From assembly GCA_907165065.1 (NCBI GenBank), contig OU015529.1, positions 9,185,554-9,249,553 on the forward strand: a stretch of 64,000 bases of DNA, read 5' to 3'. Position 1 is the stretch's first letter; each line of letters starts with the position of its first letter. The notes beneath the pieces were generated by a model that was not told the origin of the DNA, did not search any database, and saw only the letters and a program-made list of their open reading frames with translations. The translations under genes and the position numbers were made by a program. Positions 1-13,145 of this stretch are shown here, in pieces. The stretch is from Caprimulgus europaeus (taxonomy: Eukaryota; Chordata; Aves; Caprimulgiformes; Caprimulgidae).

Positions 1-3000
1 AGACACTAATCCCAGACAATTATATTTAAACTAAACCAACAATGACGATAAGGAGATTATTTCTCTGAAAAATAAACCCAGACATGAAAACGACACCAAA
101 ATTAATCTCAATCGGATTACTTTGACCAGAAAAACTTTAATTACATGGCTTTTCTAATTCATGCTGCAGCATTCTATTAAAAAAACCAAAAACCAAACAA
201 ACAAAAAACCCACCACTAAGCAGAAAGGTTATTGTATAGTTTTCTTCAGGAACAGTTCACAGAACTAAAATGTGATTTTCCACACATTCAGTCTATAGGG
301 ATTTCATTCAGCGTGTGCACAAGAGAGCACATACTCTTAATAGCAAAGCAACTTAAGTCTTGAGGAAATTCAGTGTCATCAGAGCCCAAAGAAAAGGGAC
401 AAAGTGTGTACAGCATCCTCTTGCACACATTTATTAAAATCAAATCCCTTAGGGGAGTACTTTGAGCTCTTTTAAAGGGATGCAAAACAGATTTTCCAGT
501 CTTTATGAACAACATACCTCAAAGAGCAAGGCTGTCTGTTTTGATAAGTAATGAATGATTTACTTAAATATTGACTGAAAGCAAATCCTACTAAATCTCA
601 AATCTCATCTAGAGTAGCAAATGAAGGCATACAAAGTCAGAGAACAAATTCCAGCTTGGCTTCACAGACTGGCTCAAGGACAGTTTATCCTGGGTAGAAA
701 AACTGCCTCTTGTTCTAAGAATGATGCTTAGTCTTTGCTAGGACATTTCAGAAGCATATACACTCTGCATCTCATCTGCATGGTGTTGGCAGCTGTCTTC
801 TGCATACTGCAATGTAATATTCTATAGTTTACCCTAAATTCAATCTTACCTGATTAAAAAAAAAAAAAGCTTAGCTCATTGGACAAAGTTTTGCAAGGTA
901 CAGAGCACTGAGTCTTAGAAAAGAGACTAGACGATAAAGAAACCACCTAATACAAGAAGTTTGGATCAACCATACAAAAATTTCAGACCTGCATGCACAT
1001 ACATCAAGAAAGATGAACTCAAACTGGCAGGCATGTAAAATATAGGTGATCAGCAGAAAGACAGTCTATTTAGTGCAGCAAAACAAAGACTTGAGAAGGT
1101 TATAATGCTGTCTATATAACTATAGTTGATGGTAAACAACAGAGTCCAGGACCATATGAAGAACTTGCTCATTACTCAGACAGAGTAGTCAGTAAATGAC
1201 TGACCAAACTGTCTGGCCTGTCTTCAAGAGTACACTTGAAATTTATGCAAACTTTTCAACTATTTTTTCCATTTGAGGCAGGTAAGCATTTTGTGATTTG
1301 GAATTTAAATCACTCTTATGCAGTGGTGCTCTGTGTTACTGATCAATTTGAACTGGCAGTGTTTGAAGAAAGATGATCACATCCTTCAGTAGGAATTTGT
1401 AGTAGGATTAAATATATATACATCTGAACCTGTTATTTTCCTAGGAGGTGAAATAACATTTCAAAAACCTTGGTGAAGACCCACAAAAGGAAGTTATGCA
1501 CTGATCCAAAGGAATGGCATGAACAAATATTCTTAAAAAAAAATCCTATTCATTACACTGGCTCCCGTTCATTACACTGTCACATGGATCTCAAAAGGCA
1601 AGCCAGCATCGCTAACACAGTGGACTAATTATTTACTTATTATTTTTAAATGTAGATAGACTACAGCAGAAAGAGAGAGTTAATTAGGGAGTTGCAGGTG
1701 CTGCACAAAATTATTTGGAAAAAAATATTTCTGACACTGAGGAAAGACACTGAACAAAAAAAAGTGACCTAAAGAGCTGCATGAACTTCAAAAAGATTAC
1801 TCAGACAGCTGACAGTAAAAAAGTGCTCCTCATAGTTCTGCTTAAATGATTCAAAGTTCAGATAAAAGAACACTTCTGTGAGGAGCAATGTTTATAAATG
1901 ACACAGCAGATCCTGTACACAAGACTATTCACAGAAAAAAAAGACAAGAAGGTCATGACAACTGCTTTATCAACCACAAAAACAGATTTAACTAAGCTTC
2001 GCTCAAGGCTGTTTCTGAGATTAAGAAGCTCCTAGTGCTGCTGAAAAACACTTTAGAAGTTAGTGATGATCAGCTGAACATGGAGAAAGGCAGGCCCACA
2101 GGCCAAAGTCAGTGGAAGAAACAGAAGGAAAAAACGTTCTGTGCATATTTATACAGGACAAAAACAACGTCCTAGGCAAGTAAAGGTGGACATCTATCTG
2201 GAAAGCCCAATCAGGAAGAGATGGTAGGAAGGTTGCAAGTGCAAACGGTCCCGAGTAGCCTAAAGATTAGGAAAGGAAAGAAGGAATCCTCTTATGAACT
2301 TATACTACCTTTATAACTTATTTATAAACTAAGTATAAATCAAGGTATGTGCTAAAGCTGAGGCTTTCTGACAGACATACACAAGATGAATGTCTTGAAT
2401 AAATGAATAAAGCATACTAGATATTTGTTTATAAGAAGGTACTATACCACAAAAGGAATGAGATGAAAAACAACAACAAAAAAAGTATAAAACTTCAGAA
2501 AAAGTGTCAAGAATCTGCCTGAGATGGAAGATGTTATAAATTGTACTCCTCAGCGTGGAGGAGGGACAAGACCAAGAGGCAAACTGTCTGAGGAACAGAT
2601 AACAAAACAACAGGGAGATAAGTACCAACAAGATGCAAGGACTCCAACACACACATTTTAAAGTTTTGATATCACATGTGAAAAGCAACACTTTGAACCA
2701 AAATGGCAAATAGTGAAGGTGAGTATTTACTTAGTAAATACCAATACCTTGGTCATTTTAGATATATTATTTCACATTAATAAAATGATCTTAAAAGTTT
2801 CATAAGCTTTTAAAAACCTTGTGTTTTTTTTCAATGAAAGTTTAATATAAATATTACCATACGCAAATTTAAGTATATAAAACTACACGGTATACTGAAC
2901 TTGTAATTCATACTTCCCACTCAGTAGAGAATCCCAGCAAAAATGAGAAATTTCTTGCTGTAAACCGAGCAGGTAGGCAGCTCGCTCATTCATGACATTC

Positions 3001-3267
3001 CCACCTACAGATCACATTGGTTTCTTGGCAACTGTTCAGGTACAAGCCCAAACAGCCAGTATAGCTCCTGTTAGTTTCAATGGAAGCAAAACTTTCCAAT
3101 AGATGTTCCTATTTTCTCAGATCAGCTTTTTCTCCCCTAAGAAAATTATTTGAGTAGAAATTTTGATGAACCATAATGATAAAGAAAAATGGCAAAAGCT
3201 AGTCCAACTACCCTGCTCAAGAAGGGACTCCTAGAGCATATGAACCAGGATTTTGTCCAAATGCAAA

Positions 3268-3489
3268 TTTAAGGGTAAGAAAAAACACTTCTTTTTACAG
3301 TAAGGATGGTCAGAGACTGGAACAGTTTGCCCAGAGACATTGTGGAATCGAATATCCTTGGAAATATTCAAAACCCAACTGGACAATATCTGGAGCAACC
3401 TGCTGTAGTTAACCCTGCTTTGAGTGGGGAGGCTGGTCAAGATGATCTCCAGAGGTCCTTTCCAACCTCAGCTATTCTTTGTGGTTCCA
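3268..3489 (+). mobile_element. CR1 LINE 3' fragment, degraded
   Basis: The sequence follows the CR1 3' end: tcagagactggaacag, tttgcccagagacattgtgg, gatgatctccagaggtcctt, tccaacctcagctattctt, with the terminal octamers eroded. It is 5'-truncated, as most CR1 copies are, and diverged, so it is an old insertion. It has no coding capacity. Confidence 0.85.
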
Positions 3490-6400
3490 TGAAAACAAAT
3501 TTTTAATACAGGTACATCTCTGAAGAGCATCTTCCTTATTTAATTTTCTATTACAAACAATAACAATAATCCATTGGATGATCCAAATTGAAAAGTAAAA
3601 ATATTTTTCTTTAAAAAAAACCAACGACATCACACACAAAAACAGAAACTTTGAAAAGTCATTTACTGTGTGTGACTGAACAGGTGACAAAGGAGAAACT
3701 TAGAGTTCTGGTAAAAAAAAATGGCAATCAGCTTAGGACTCTGAACTTTACACTTTAAGGGCAAAATTCTTTTAGAAGTCAGAAAAATAATAAAATCTTT
3801 CTATGTGTATTTATCTTTAGAGTTAAAGAAAAAAGTCAGGATCTACAAGAAAACACTGATTTTTTCATAAAGGCTCCAAATTAAAAAAAAATCCTCCTTT
3901 AAGTGAGTAATTATAAATTAACGCAATGATTTGTACATTCAAGGTTTCATAAAAATCTGACAAAGTAACCCACAGAATTTCCACAAAATAGGTAAACGAA
4001 TACTTATTTTTAATAAAGGTAAAAATATAAAAAATTGTAAAAATGACCAGTGATCCAGTATGCTTTACTTCAGCTGTCTCATGTTCCTGACTTCCAAGGC
4101 TGTGTACTTGGTAATTCCTGCAAAATCATGCCTCAATAGTACCACCTTGCACAGTAGTTTTAACAAGACTCCAAATCCCTTCACAGAGCAGCATTTTACA
4201 GTGAGAAAAATCTGAAACAGAGCAAGGAAATTACTCAACAAGATCACCAAAAGAGTAAATAAGAGTATCCACTTGTCTGGTAAGTCCCAGTCAATAGACT
4301 GTACAGCAGACCAGAGTAACTCTTCTACATAGTTCACACTGAACCCTGAACAAATAGACTACCAAAATCATTAGTTCCTTTGACCTTAGACAGGCTCTCT
4401 TCCCCACAGCGTATCTCAGTGTTAGTATTGAATTTATATTTCATATAAATGCAGTAATTCAAGATTTTTCTAAAACTTAATTATATTTTTATTCTTTCGA
4501 CTTTGCAGTTTTTCTTTTTTCCTAAAAGAATAACACTTATCAGCTGCTCCAACTGTACCTGGGAATGTTATACTGTTATGCAAATGCTGCCTGCATTCCC
4601 CACGAATCTTATCTGGTAGTTACCACACAAAAAGTGTAAAGGAAACACAATAAGGGGGAAGTTTCTAATCCAATTCTAATTAATTGGAAGTAAATTAATA
4701 ATTTTAAAATAACCACATGATTTTTACTTTCTAATTATTAACTGTATCATCACTCCACAGAAAAGTTTATCCCTCAGAAACAAGTTTTCTGCTTTAATTC
4801 TTATATAAATCTAATCTGTTCCTGAAAATTTGGCCAGAGAAATGCTACTGACAAACTACATGAAGAACAATCATCCGCAGCTTTCTTGAAACAAGGCTAT
4901 CAATCTATTTTCCTCCCATAGACTGTACCCATGTATTAGTATACAAATTAACTAAGTAACCATTAAGAAATTTTTATATTTTTTTTTCAACAAAATGAAA
5001 GTAAGACTTAAAAAAAAGTCATCTGGCAATAACTCATCCTTCACAGGTCTGTTCTCTGCATTCAATACCTGCCATCTGGTTTAGGACTGGCTAATACCTC
5101 CTCTTCCTTTCCCCAGACCTTTACTTCCTTTAATATGGTAACATCAAAAACATTATTTTATGTGTTATATCAAAAGAAAAAAAAAAAATCAACACCCTCA
5201 CTTGATCACATAATCATCCCATTAGATCAGGACTGACAGACTGGAAAGCAGTCTTGACTTAACTCTTCCTCCTGCAACATGCTTCTTTATTCTTAGCTTA
5301 TTGTGGAACTATATCCTCACTAAGAACCTGCTCAGTTACACAAGGAATATATTATATATAACCTGAGCTTCTCAATAGGATCAAATTCAAGGTCAAGACG
5401 GTACATACTGCAGCAGATCGTATGCCAGGATGTTGGCCTAATCAAGAGTGTTGTCACTTTATTTCTTCATTATTTCCAGTTTTCCACATTCTGGCTGGCT
5501 ATAGTTAAAAGTATTAATTCATCAAAGGATTCAATTAAGTCTTTTGCCAGTAACTTTTTTCCCTGGACTACAGTGGCAGTCAAAATATAGGACAGGAAAA
5601 TAGTGTGCTTTTGGCAAAAAAACCCCCATAATTCAAAATATTGTGTGACATTCCTACATTTATAGAAAACTAGGCTGAAGAAAAGCACACAAACAAAATT
5701 ATGTGAAGAGAGCTTTAAACTGCTGAATATATAAGGTGGAATTTTAGCAGAGATGTCAGTCTCATCTTTTGTACATTTAATATTTGGATCTAAAATATTG
5801 GAAGGAAGGAATAAGTAATGAAAACTGCATAGAAAATTATTAACTGGGCATCTGCTTTTAGATCTCCTAGACATAAAAGCCAATCATGCTTAGACTTCAA
5901 CTTTCAAACCAATGGGAATATAATGTTGAAACAAGGAATGAAAAATATCACACTTTCACATAAAGGAACCAATCTCTTGATAAGTAAGGTCCACTTAATT
6001 AAAGTAGAACTCTAAATAGGCTTTTATCTAGACTATATGCTAAAAGTGTATGACAGCTCATCTTACCTACTCATCTACTTCTGAGGTCTGCAAATCAGAA
6101 TTAGAATGCAAGTTGTGTATAACATGTGAATGAAAGTCATAAAAACAAACCCTATGCAACTTAGTGGTACAACCTGCTAATAATTATTAATAAAATAGTT
6201 AGAAAAGACTTTTACATTTCTAGTGCTGTTCCATATTATACTACAATAGCAAACAAAAATAGGCATATAAAATACTAAAAATAAACCAAGTGGTGAAAGA
6301 TTTTGTCTCACCCATATTAACGCAGAAAATGTTTTTACTCTTTTGTTAACACTAGCTTTTTATTAGACTAATAAAAAATACCAGAAGAGAGAGACAGACT

Positions 6401-8859
6401 CAACATCAGTACCAATTAATTTGGAAAAGGAATCCAAACAATTAGCCTTTTTTAATAAAATTTTAAAATTGGAAGTAACATTCATAAAACTCAAATGAGT
6501 CAAATTAAATTTGAATACACGTAAAATGGTCTGTATACTGGAAAACAACTTTACATTACTACTAGGTCAGCCTGCCTGTTTGATTCATTCCTACTGCCAA
6601 TACCAAAGGAAATGAACCTGAATGCCCAGTCATCCTTCCACTGTCTTGGGACTACTAGCAACAGTTTAATTACGAGGTCAAATGCTGTGAAACAACCACA
6701 AGCTCACTACTGAGTAAACTCCCAGCAGTGACCAAATAAAGACCTTGTACGCAGCCCTCTTTATATTTATTCCAGGGATCCAGTATGTTTCAATTTACTG
6801 TCTAACTCCCTATCTAGTCACTGTTTAGCAAACCTACTTTAAAAGCCTTAGAAGCCATTTCCTCAAGCTCTTTATAATCCTATTTCTTGTATTAATTATT
6901 TCAAAGTATGCTGACTTTTTTTAGTATCAAGATGCCAGGAACTATATATAATCTTTGAGATACAGGAGAACCAAATGCTAACAGACACAGGTAGGACCTT
7001 TCCAATAACCAGTCTGAAGAGGCACTGAAGGCAATACTATCTAACAGTTTAGCTGATATAAAAGCAAGAACACTTTTATACTTTCTCCTCTATAAATGCA
7101 TAAAAGTCTAACTATACATCAGTGGGAGTCTTCTGATCTTTTTTCTTCAGAATAAAGAAGTACAGTACTTCGATTTTAACTAAAGAAGCTTTCTGAGGGA
7201 AATGGGCACAGTAACTTATTTCATTCTCCACACAGTCAATTATATATCTTCAATTTACCTCGCACCACAATCAGGCAATACTAGCTCTGTGCTCTCACTC
7301 TGGTCTAGCACTAGGCTTTTAAATCTCAGGAGCTCAAGTCAAAAACTTAATCTAATTTCTTCTGTGTAGATATTTTTTCCCTCAACTATAAAAGCAATGT
7401 TATACAATGACTAGTACACAGCTCACAGCACAGCTCAAAGCTGCCATCTCTAGGTATTATGTACTACTACTCTTCACACTAAATTATTTTTCTGGTTTTT
7501 TTTAAGAGACTGAGCATCTGAAAGGAAAAATACCAAAAGTTTATCCTGACAAGTTAATTTAAGAACTTATTTCAAAAGGATGTACTTTATCACTTGAAAT
7601 TTCTTCAACTTACATGGTCAGCTCCTTTTGGCCCCTGTAATTTTTGACATTTCACATAATCTCTAGTACAAGCAACATATTTATTACTTGGCATGAGTGC
7701 TGCTGCCTTCACTACTAGTGAATTCTGATTACTAATGAACATGTACCTTTGACAACAGCAACAGTTTCTGCTTGTAGTTTTCATTAATATTGAGAAGAGT
7801 TGCATTTCCTTACTGAGATCCAAAAAGATATGTGAATTAACACATGTCTATTATATTTAATATTTGCTGTTAAAAGTATCTCTAAATTGGTTACCCTTTA
7901 GTCTGGAATATCTCAAGAAAATATTAGCACTGTCAAATAAAAAGGTTAAATTATATTTGAAGCCTTTATTCTGAACTGCTAAATGATACATTACTTGAAT
8001 GTTTCCCAACTGAAAGGTCCACATTCTACAAGAACTGTAATAACCAAAGATAGTGGTCAGAAAGATCTGACCTTTCAAAGAACAGATAATACATTAGTAA
8101 TGAATCGGGGAACTGATGAGAAAAAAAGCAATTTTTGAGTTGGTGCTGGGGCATGCACAGAATCCAGTTCACATTACTACTAAAAACCACCACTACAATA
8201 TTAACCATGCCACGTACACATTCATCATGTCTGGAAGAGCAACAGATGGCCAGAAAAAAAAACAAAACAAAATTCACTCACACCCACAATCCTGCTTAAC
8301 TTCAAAAGATGGACTATATAAAAGGAAGACTGATCATAAAAGAAACCGAAAAGTAAAAGTAAAAGGATAATATCTTAAATGGCAATATGAAGACATCTTA
8401 AGGACATCTGCTCAGATCACATGAATGCTTCTTATTTAAGAAAAAACCCCAAATTTCCCATTACAAATAAAAAAAAATAAAGCTTACTTAACAGGAGAAT
8501 AATGGAGACATAGTAACAATGGAGGACAATTTTAGAAGAAAAAGTATACCTTAAAAAAAAGATTCAAAAACTTCATCAGATTAAAATGCAGAGACATAAA
8601 ATGGCAAGCCATGAAATGGTTTAATGAGCTGCCTGCAAAATTATATGTAAAGTACTAATACATCATTTTTCAAATGCATTAGAAATACAGTGGACTAGAT
8701 AATTTATGGTGCCAGCAGTCTGAAGGAGCATTCTGAGAAGATAAAGCCATAGCAATAAAATGAAGTTGGTTTTCTCATGCAAGTTCTTCATGGTAGACTT
8801 TACAGGTATGTCCATAACAGAAATGAATAACAGAAAGTTACAGGAAAAAAAAGCAAAAC

Positions 8860-9782
8860 TGACAAAACAATCAGCAACAAGTCACCAGGATCAGTTATGA
8901 AGGAATTTAAGAACAAAACAGCTGACCCTTGTCTGTAGTGTGTAACTCCCTCCTTAAAAATGTGTCAGTACTGAAAAGAGACTGAAAAGCAACAGGCAGA
9001 AAGGACAGAATTCAGTGAACACTAGACTAGATTGAGGAAAAGTCTAACAACTTTTGACAAGGGAAGTTATACTTTGCAAATCATTGGATTGTCCTGAAGA
9101 AATCAAAGGTCTGGTTGATACAGTTACCTGGAATTTCCAAAAGATGTTTGATAGTGTTCTTCATGTCTTAAAGAAACTAAGCTGCTCTGGGACAAGCAGA
9201 GCAGATAACACAAGGGTAAATAATTTGATAAAGAAAAGTTTGGGAAAAAAATGCTCACTACTTAGATGAATAAAGGTCATCAGTGGTGTCCCACAGAGAT
9301 CTACTATTGGAATTTGTTCACCATACTCAAAAAAAACCTGGCACAGAGATGAATGGAAAAATGACAAATGTTTTTTTGACAATATTATGTTACTCAAAAT
9401 ACCCGAGACAATAGTGAAAAACAAAGACTTGCAGAAGAATCTCATAATACTGAATGTGCAATACAAGGACAAATAAAAAGGTAAATAAAAGTTCACATAG
9501 ATAAGCATGAAGTGATACATATGAATAAAAAACAATTCTAAGTCAGTACATACAGCGGTGGGTTTTGAATTGACTGGAATGAGATCCTGAGGGTATAATT
9601 GGTAGTTCTGTGAACATACCAGTTCAAAGCCAACAGCAGATTTTTAAACACCTAAAATACTGTTAAAAATTAATAGGAAAAAATTAGCCTGATAATTCTA
9701 TGACCTCAATCTCTGAGGTACCAGTAAACCAAAGAATGTGATTCCGCCAATCTCAGAAGGGATATAACAGAACTAGAAGCAA
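8860..9782 (+). mobile_element. Old CR1-type LINE, reverse-transcriptase region (left part of split copy)
   Basis: This is a strongly decayed LINE of the ancient CR1 type also seen in turtles (from memory). Recognisable landmarks in order are aacaagtcaccaggatcag (8878), tggaatttccaaaagatgtt (9130), the reverse-transcriptase core around 9160-9300 including cagtggtgtcccacagagat, and cgccaatctcagaagggat (9745). Frames are broken throughout. It continues at 10121 after a younger CR1 insertion. Confidence 0.75.
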
Positions 9783-10120
9783 TTCATAGAATCATAGAAC
9801 ATTGTGAGTGGGAAGGGACCCACAAGGATCATCGAGTCCAACTCCTGTCCCTGCACAGGACAATCCCAAGATTCAGACCATGAGTCTGAGGGCACAGGTT
9901 GTCCAAATGCTTATGGAATATTGTTGGGCCTGGTGCCATGACCACGTCCCTGGGGAGCCTGTTCCAGTGCTCCACAACCCTCTGGGTGAAGAACCTTTTC
10001 CTCATGGCCAGCCTAAATCTGCCCTGGCACATCTTCCTGCCCTTTCCCCTGGTCCTATCATTGTTCACCCAAGAGAAGAGATCAGCACTTGCCCCTCCTC
10101 TTCCCCTTGGGAGGAAGGCA
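9783..10120 (-). mobile_element. Younger CR1 LINE 3' end inserted into the old CR1
   Basis: On the minus strand it reads the CR1 3' end: gggcagatttaggctggcca, ggttcttcacccagagggtt, gagcactggaacaggctccc, gatccttgtgggtcccttcc, and ends in ttctatgattctatg, the CR1 terminal repeat. The copy is 5'-truncated to about 340 bp. Open frames over it are relics of the CR1 ORF2 C-terminus. It interrupts the older, opposite-strand element. Confidence 0.93.
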
Positions 10121-10440
10121 ACGTGTTATAGAAGGCAATGTAGAGGCAATGACACAACATTATCTAGGGTATGAAATAGCTTCCTTCTGGAGGATATTAA
10201 AAATGCAAGGAATTTTCAGCATGATATAGAAATGATAAGAGAGAGATTGACCGTCAGAAAAGAATGAATGATATGGAGAAAATAAATGGAAAATAATATA
10301 AGTATTAGATTATCAAAATTAAACCAGCGAGTACCAGTTTCCCAAAAGGTAGCATTTCTTCACAATATTTCTTCACAAAATACACAATTCTTAGACACAG
10401 GATGGTACCAATGCTAAAATAAATATATGGTCTGAAAATT
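10121..10440 (+). mobile_element. Old CR1-type LINE, 3' part (right part of split copy)
   Basis: The ancient CR1 resumes after the insertion: gcaatgacacaacattatct, gggtatgaaatagcttcctt, aggaattttcagcatgatat, then the segment near 10350-10400 that matches the usual 'gtatttcttcac...acaca' stretch. It aligns in order with the element left of 9783, so the two are one copy. Confidence 0.7.
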
Positions 10441-11141
10441 TGGAAAAAATAAAAAATGGATTCATAATCTTTCCATAAAAATATTATCCTATTTCAGCAA
10501 ATCCCAGCTGCAGACTGGGACAGTATTCTGAAGAATCTTCTATATGTTCTTGACATTTTCCCTTGTACTCTTCCCTAGGCATTCGCTGTTACCCATTATT
10601 CAAGACACATTACAAGGCTAAATGAACACTGGTCTGACTTGATACAATCTTTGTTGTTCTTCCTTACTGAAGACATCTTATGCAAACAACTGAAAATTTG
10701 GGATACAAATTCTGTATTTCTCCATCACAGTCAAGAAGTTTGCCATTATCTATATAAGGCTAAATTACACACTGCATTCACTTTTGGTCCTTTATATATT
10801 GAAGACGTGACTAATAATAGACAAAAATTAACAAATTAACAAAAGGCTTTTTTTTGTTGTTTAAATAAAGATCAAATCTGTCTCTAGATTCTATCAGGAA
10901 AAATAATCCTTTTTTTTCCTTTTTTTTTTTTCTCTTTCTTTCTTTTTTTAGTGAAATAAGCATTTAAATGTGCTTTTAATAAAGCAGCAGGCAAACTACA
11001 TGATACCAGAAGAAGCAAATCTGTCAGTTCATACTTATTTGAGCTTATAGTAAAATGATATTATAGAACAACAGTTTGTATTTTAATACTGGTCTGGTTC
11101 TTTACTACGAATAATAAAACAAATAAAAAGGTATTTCTTAT

Positions 11142-11560
11142 TGTCACAGCCTTTAGGGCATTGAGAGGCCTTAATGGCCCTGACCTGCCTCAGCTGGGGT
11201 TCAGCCATTGACCTTCAGTCCCTGACTGCTTGTGATCCTGCCTCCTGAATGTACTTGGACCTGAGCTGTAGGTAGCTTGTCCTCCAGATGGACCCCTCAG
11301 GCACGAGTTGCACCTTCTCTCCAAGTCCTGTCTCTGGCCCTGTCTTCTTTTCCTCCTGACCAGATTCCCCGGACCTGGGTCATCACTTGCCATGCCTGGG
11401 GCTGTCAAAGGACTACCAGCACCCAGCTCTGCCTGCTGGGCTCAGCCCCTGGGGGTGCTGCCTGGTCAGCGAGGGCACTGCCCACACTGGAGTCATTCTT
11501 GGCTCCTGGCACACCTTCCCTTACTGCAATTCCAATTATATTAGGCCTCTTATTGATGGG
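11142..11560. repeat. GC-rich interspersed repeat candidate, class unknown
   Basis: About 420 bp of clearly higher GC than the flanks, beginning tgtcacagcctttagggcat and running through CT-rich and CCTG-rich sequence. It may be an LTR because it begins with TG and has sharp composition edges, but I could not define an end or a target duplication. It has several short overlapping open frames and none looks like a real protein. It lies about 220 bp beyond the donor of the 88-bp ATRNL1 exon. Confidence 0.4.
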
Positions 11561-11781
11561 TTTAGCTCTGAGGGTTTATAGTCAGCTTATAAGTGACTTA
11601 GATGTATAGCAAATTTTTGGAAAAAGATTGTCCAACAGATCTATGTACTGAAGAAGACACTAACACAAAATGCTTACGGACTAGAAATTAAATTATCCTC
11701 AGAAATCTAAGTTTGTGATGAATCATTGTGAGATGACCAACAGAACACTCAAATATATATAGGATGCTGAAGAGTCCAAAC

Positions 11782-11869
11782 CTGATATAAAGCAAGAGTG
11801 TGTCCATATCTCTGGAGTGGCCCTTTGGATACGGGTACTACGTTCCATATACTGCTTTCCAAATTGTAG
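11782..11869 (-). CDS. ATRNL1: ATRNL1 internal exon, second kelch repeat start (88 bp)
   Basis: The exon finishes the Asn codon and encodes YNLESSIWNVVPVSKGPLQ then RYGHTLALYQ, ending exactly on a codon boundary. RYGHTLALY is the start of the second kelch blade. My memory of human ATRNL1 is close but differs in the WNV..SKG part. The acceptor is ttctcttctag. The donor is gtttgg, which differs from the gtaag-type donors of the other five exons. The next exon, expected to begin with the blade's inner strand and GG, was not found between here and position 1. Confidence 0.94.
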
Positions 11870-12996
11870 CTAGAAGAGAAATAAAAAAGTAAACATAAAA
11901 AATAAAAAAGTAAATATTTTCTACCTACAGAGAAATAGTGACTTTTGTACATTTGAACTAACTTCTGTTTTGCAAAGTGTACACTCTTGATCATTGTTGT
12001 TTATCTGACATGGCAATTGGTTATCAGCAGTAACATGATCACTTTTAACTATTAAAACAGTGTACTAATTAGTGATAGTGAACTAAAATGCTCATCATTG
12101 AAATAAGAAACAACTTTTTCAGGGACCCATCAACAATCTCAGAAAATGGGATTGTAATATAAAAGACCAGACTTACAAGAAAGTTACAAAACTAGGTTGC
12201 TAAACTCACTTTTATCAGTCACAAAAACACACCATGAAACTGCTTATGTCACAATCTTTTGCATTGCTCTGAAAACTTACTGTTGAGCACCCCCTCATTT
12301 GTGTAGTTTATTTCTACTTCCATTAAATTTTAATTAACAATTCATCCATTAATGGATTAAAACACAAGATGGAAGAGAGGTAAAAAAAAAAAGACAGCAG
12401 AGAGAGAAAAGGAAATCACCGAAGATGATGGGATTTGTTTTGGATGACTGCAAAGGTGTGAAAGAAAACAAGAGGTAGATAAAAATAGAATAAACATGCT
12501 AATAATTCTAATAATTTAATTTATCACATTTAGGGCCTGTACATATGTACAAGTCACCATACAAACTATCATAAAGATGAAGTGAAATATGGATGACCTG
12601 CTTAACCCTACTGGCAGGGCATCAATAGGCTAAGTACATGTACTAAGCACAAGTCTCCCACAACTATAAATTAACTTCAGTAAAGCAAACAGCAGTCTAG
12701 ATGTACTATCTGAAAAATATCAGCACGTGGAATTCTTTTACTGTTTTATCACTATGAACATTTTTATGTTTTGCAGCCAAGTATAGCAACAGTTTTAACA
12801 AAACTGAAAAAAATAGATTTGTAACTATTAAGAAATAGTAACAAACAGTAGGCAGGAGTAAATGGCCATTTCTTAAAGGGAAGGAGGTCACCTTTCAAGT
12901 CCCACAAGAATTACATTACTATCATATATAGATAGATGTTACCCATATTTTAACTTTTTTTAATCATAAGAAGATTACAAGCAGGAAATAACACCA

Positions 12997-13028
<32 letters not shown>

Positions 13029-13145
13029 GAAATCTAACAACATCTAAAACTTCCAGTTAAATTGCAGGATACCAGGCTACCTTCCTGGTAAGATGTTTTC
13101 CCTAAACCACATCAGAAGGGATATGACAAAGGAGAAATCACTTAC
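11870..13145 (-). other. ATRNL1: ATRNL1 intron between the 175-bp and 88-bp exons
   Basis: This 1,276-bp intron is bounded by gtaagt and ttctag. It contains a 25-A run at 13004-13028 (poly-T on the transcript) about 120 bp after the donor, and an old CR1 fragment at about 12790-12912. The rest is unremarkable AT-rich sequence. Confidence 0.85.
12790..12912 (+). mobile_element. Old CR1 fragment
   Basis: A short piece of the ancient CR1 reverse-transcriptase region, recognised by aacaaacagtaggcaggagt and aaatggccatttcttaaagg. It shares an 82-bp stretch with only four mismatches with 14832-14913. Confidence 0.6.

Larger units (their letters stand above)
1..11781 (-). other. ATRNL1: ATRNL1 intron following the 88-bp exon (partial)
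   Basis: This is AT-rich intron sequence running off the left edge. I looked for the next kelch exons on the minus strand and saw none. It holds a degraded CR1 (3268-3489), an old CR1 interrupted by a younger one (8860-10440), a polypyrimidine tract near 10906-10949 and a GC-rich repeat candidate (11142-11560). Open frames at 2329-2709, 4065-4337 and 5470-5883 on the minus strand have no supported gene identity. I recognise nothing in 1-2000 or 6000-8800. Confidence 0.8.

Noticed and set aside
2329..2709. A 126-codon minus-strand open frame rich in Cys, Phe and Leu
   Set aside because: Low-complexity composition and no recognised family; the Cys spacing does not fit EGF or other modules of ATRNL1.
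5470..5883. A 137-codon minus-strand open frame
   Set aside because: AT-driven residue content (Phe, Leu, Ser, Lys), no domain, no splice context fitting ATRNL1; taken as chance.
9829..10174. Overlapping open frames on both strands
   Set aside because: They lie in the younger CR1 copy; the minus-strand one is a relic of the CR1 tail, the others are shadows.
11277..11609. A 110-codon plus-strand open frame in the GC-rich block
   Set aside because: Three overlapping frames are open at once, which reflects composition; no domain was recognised.
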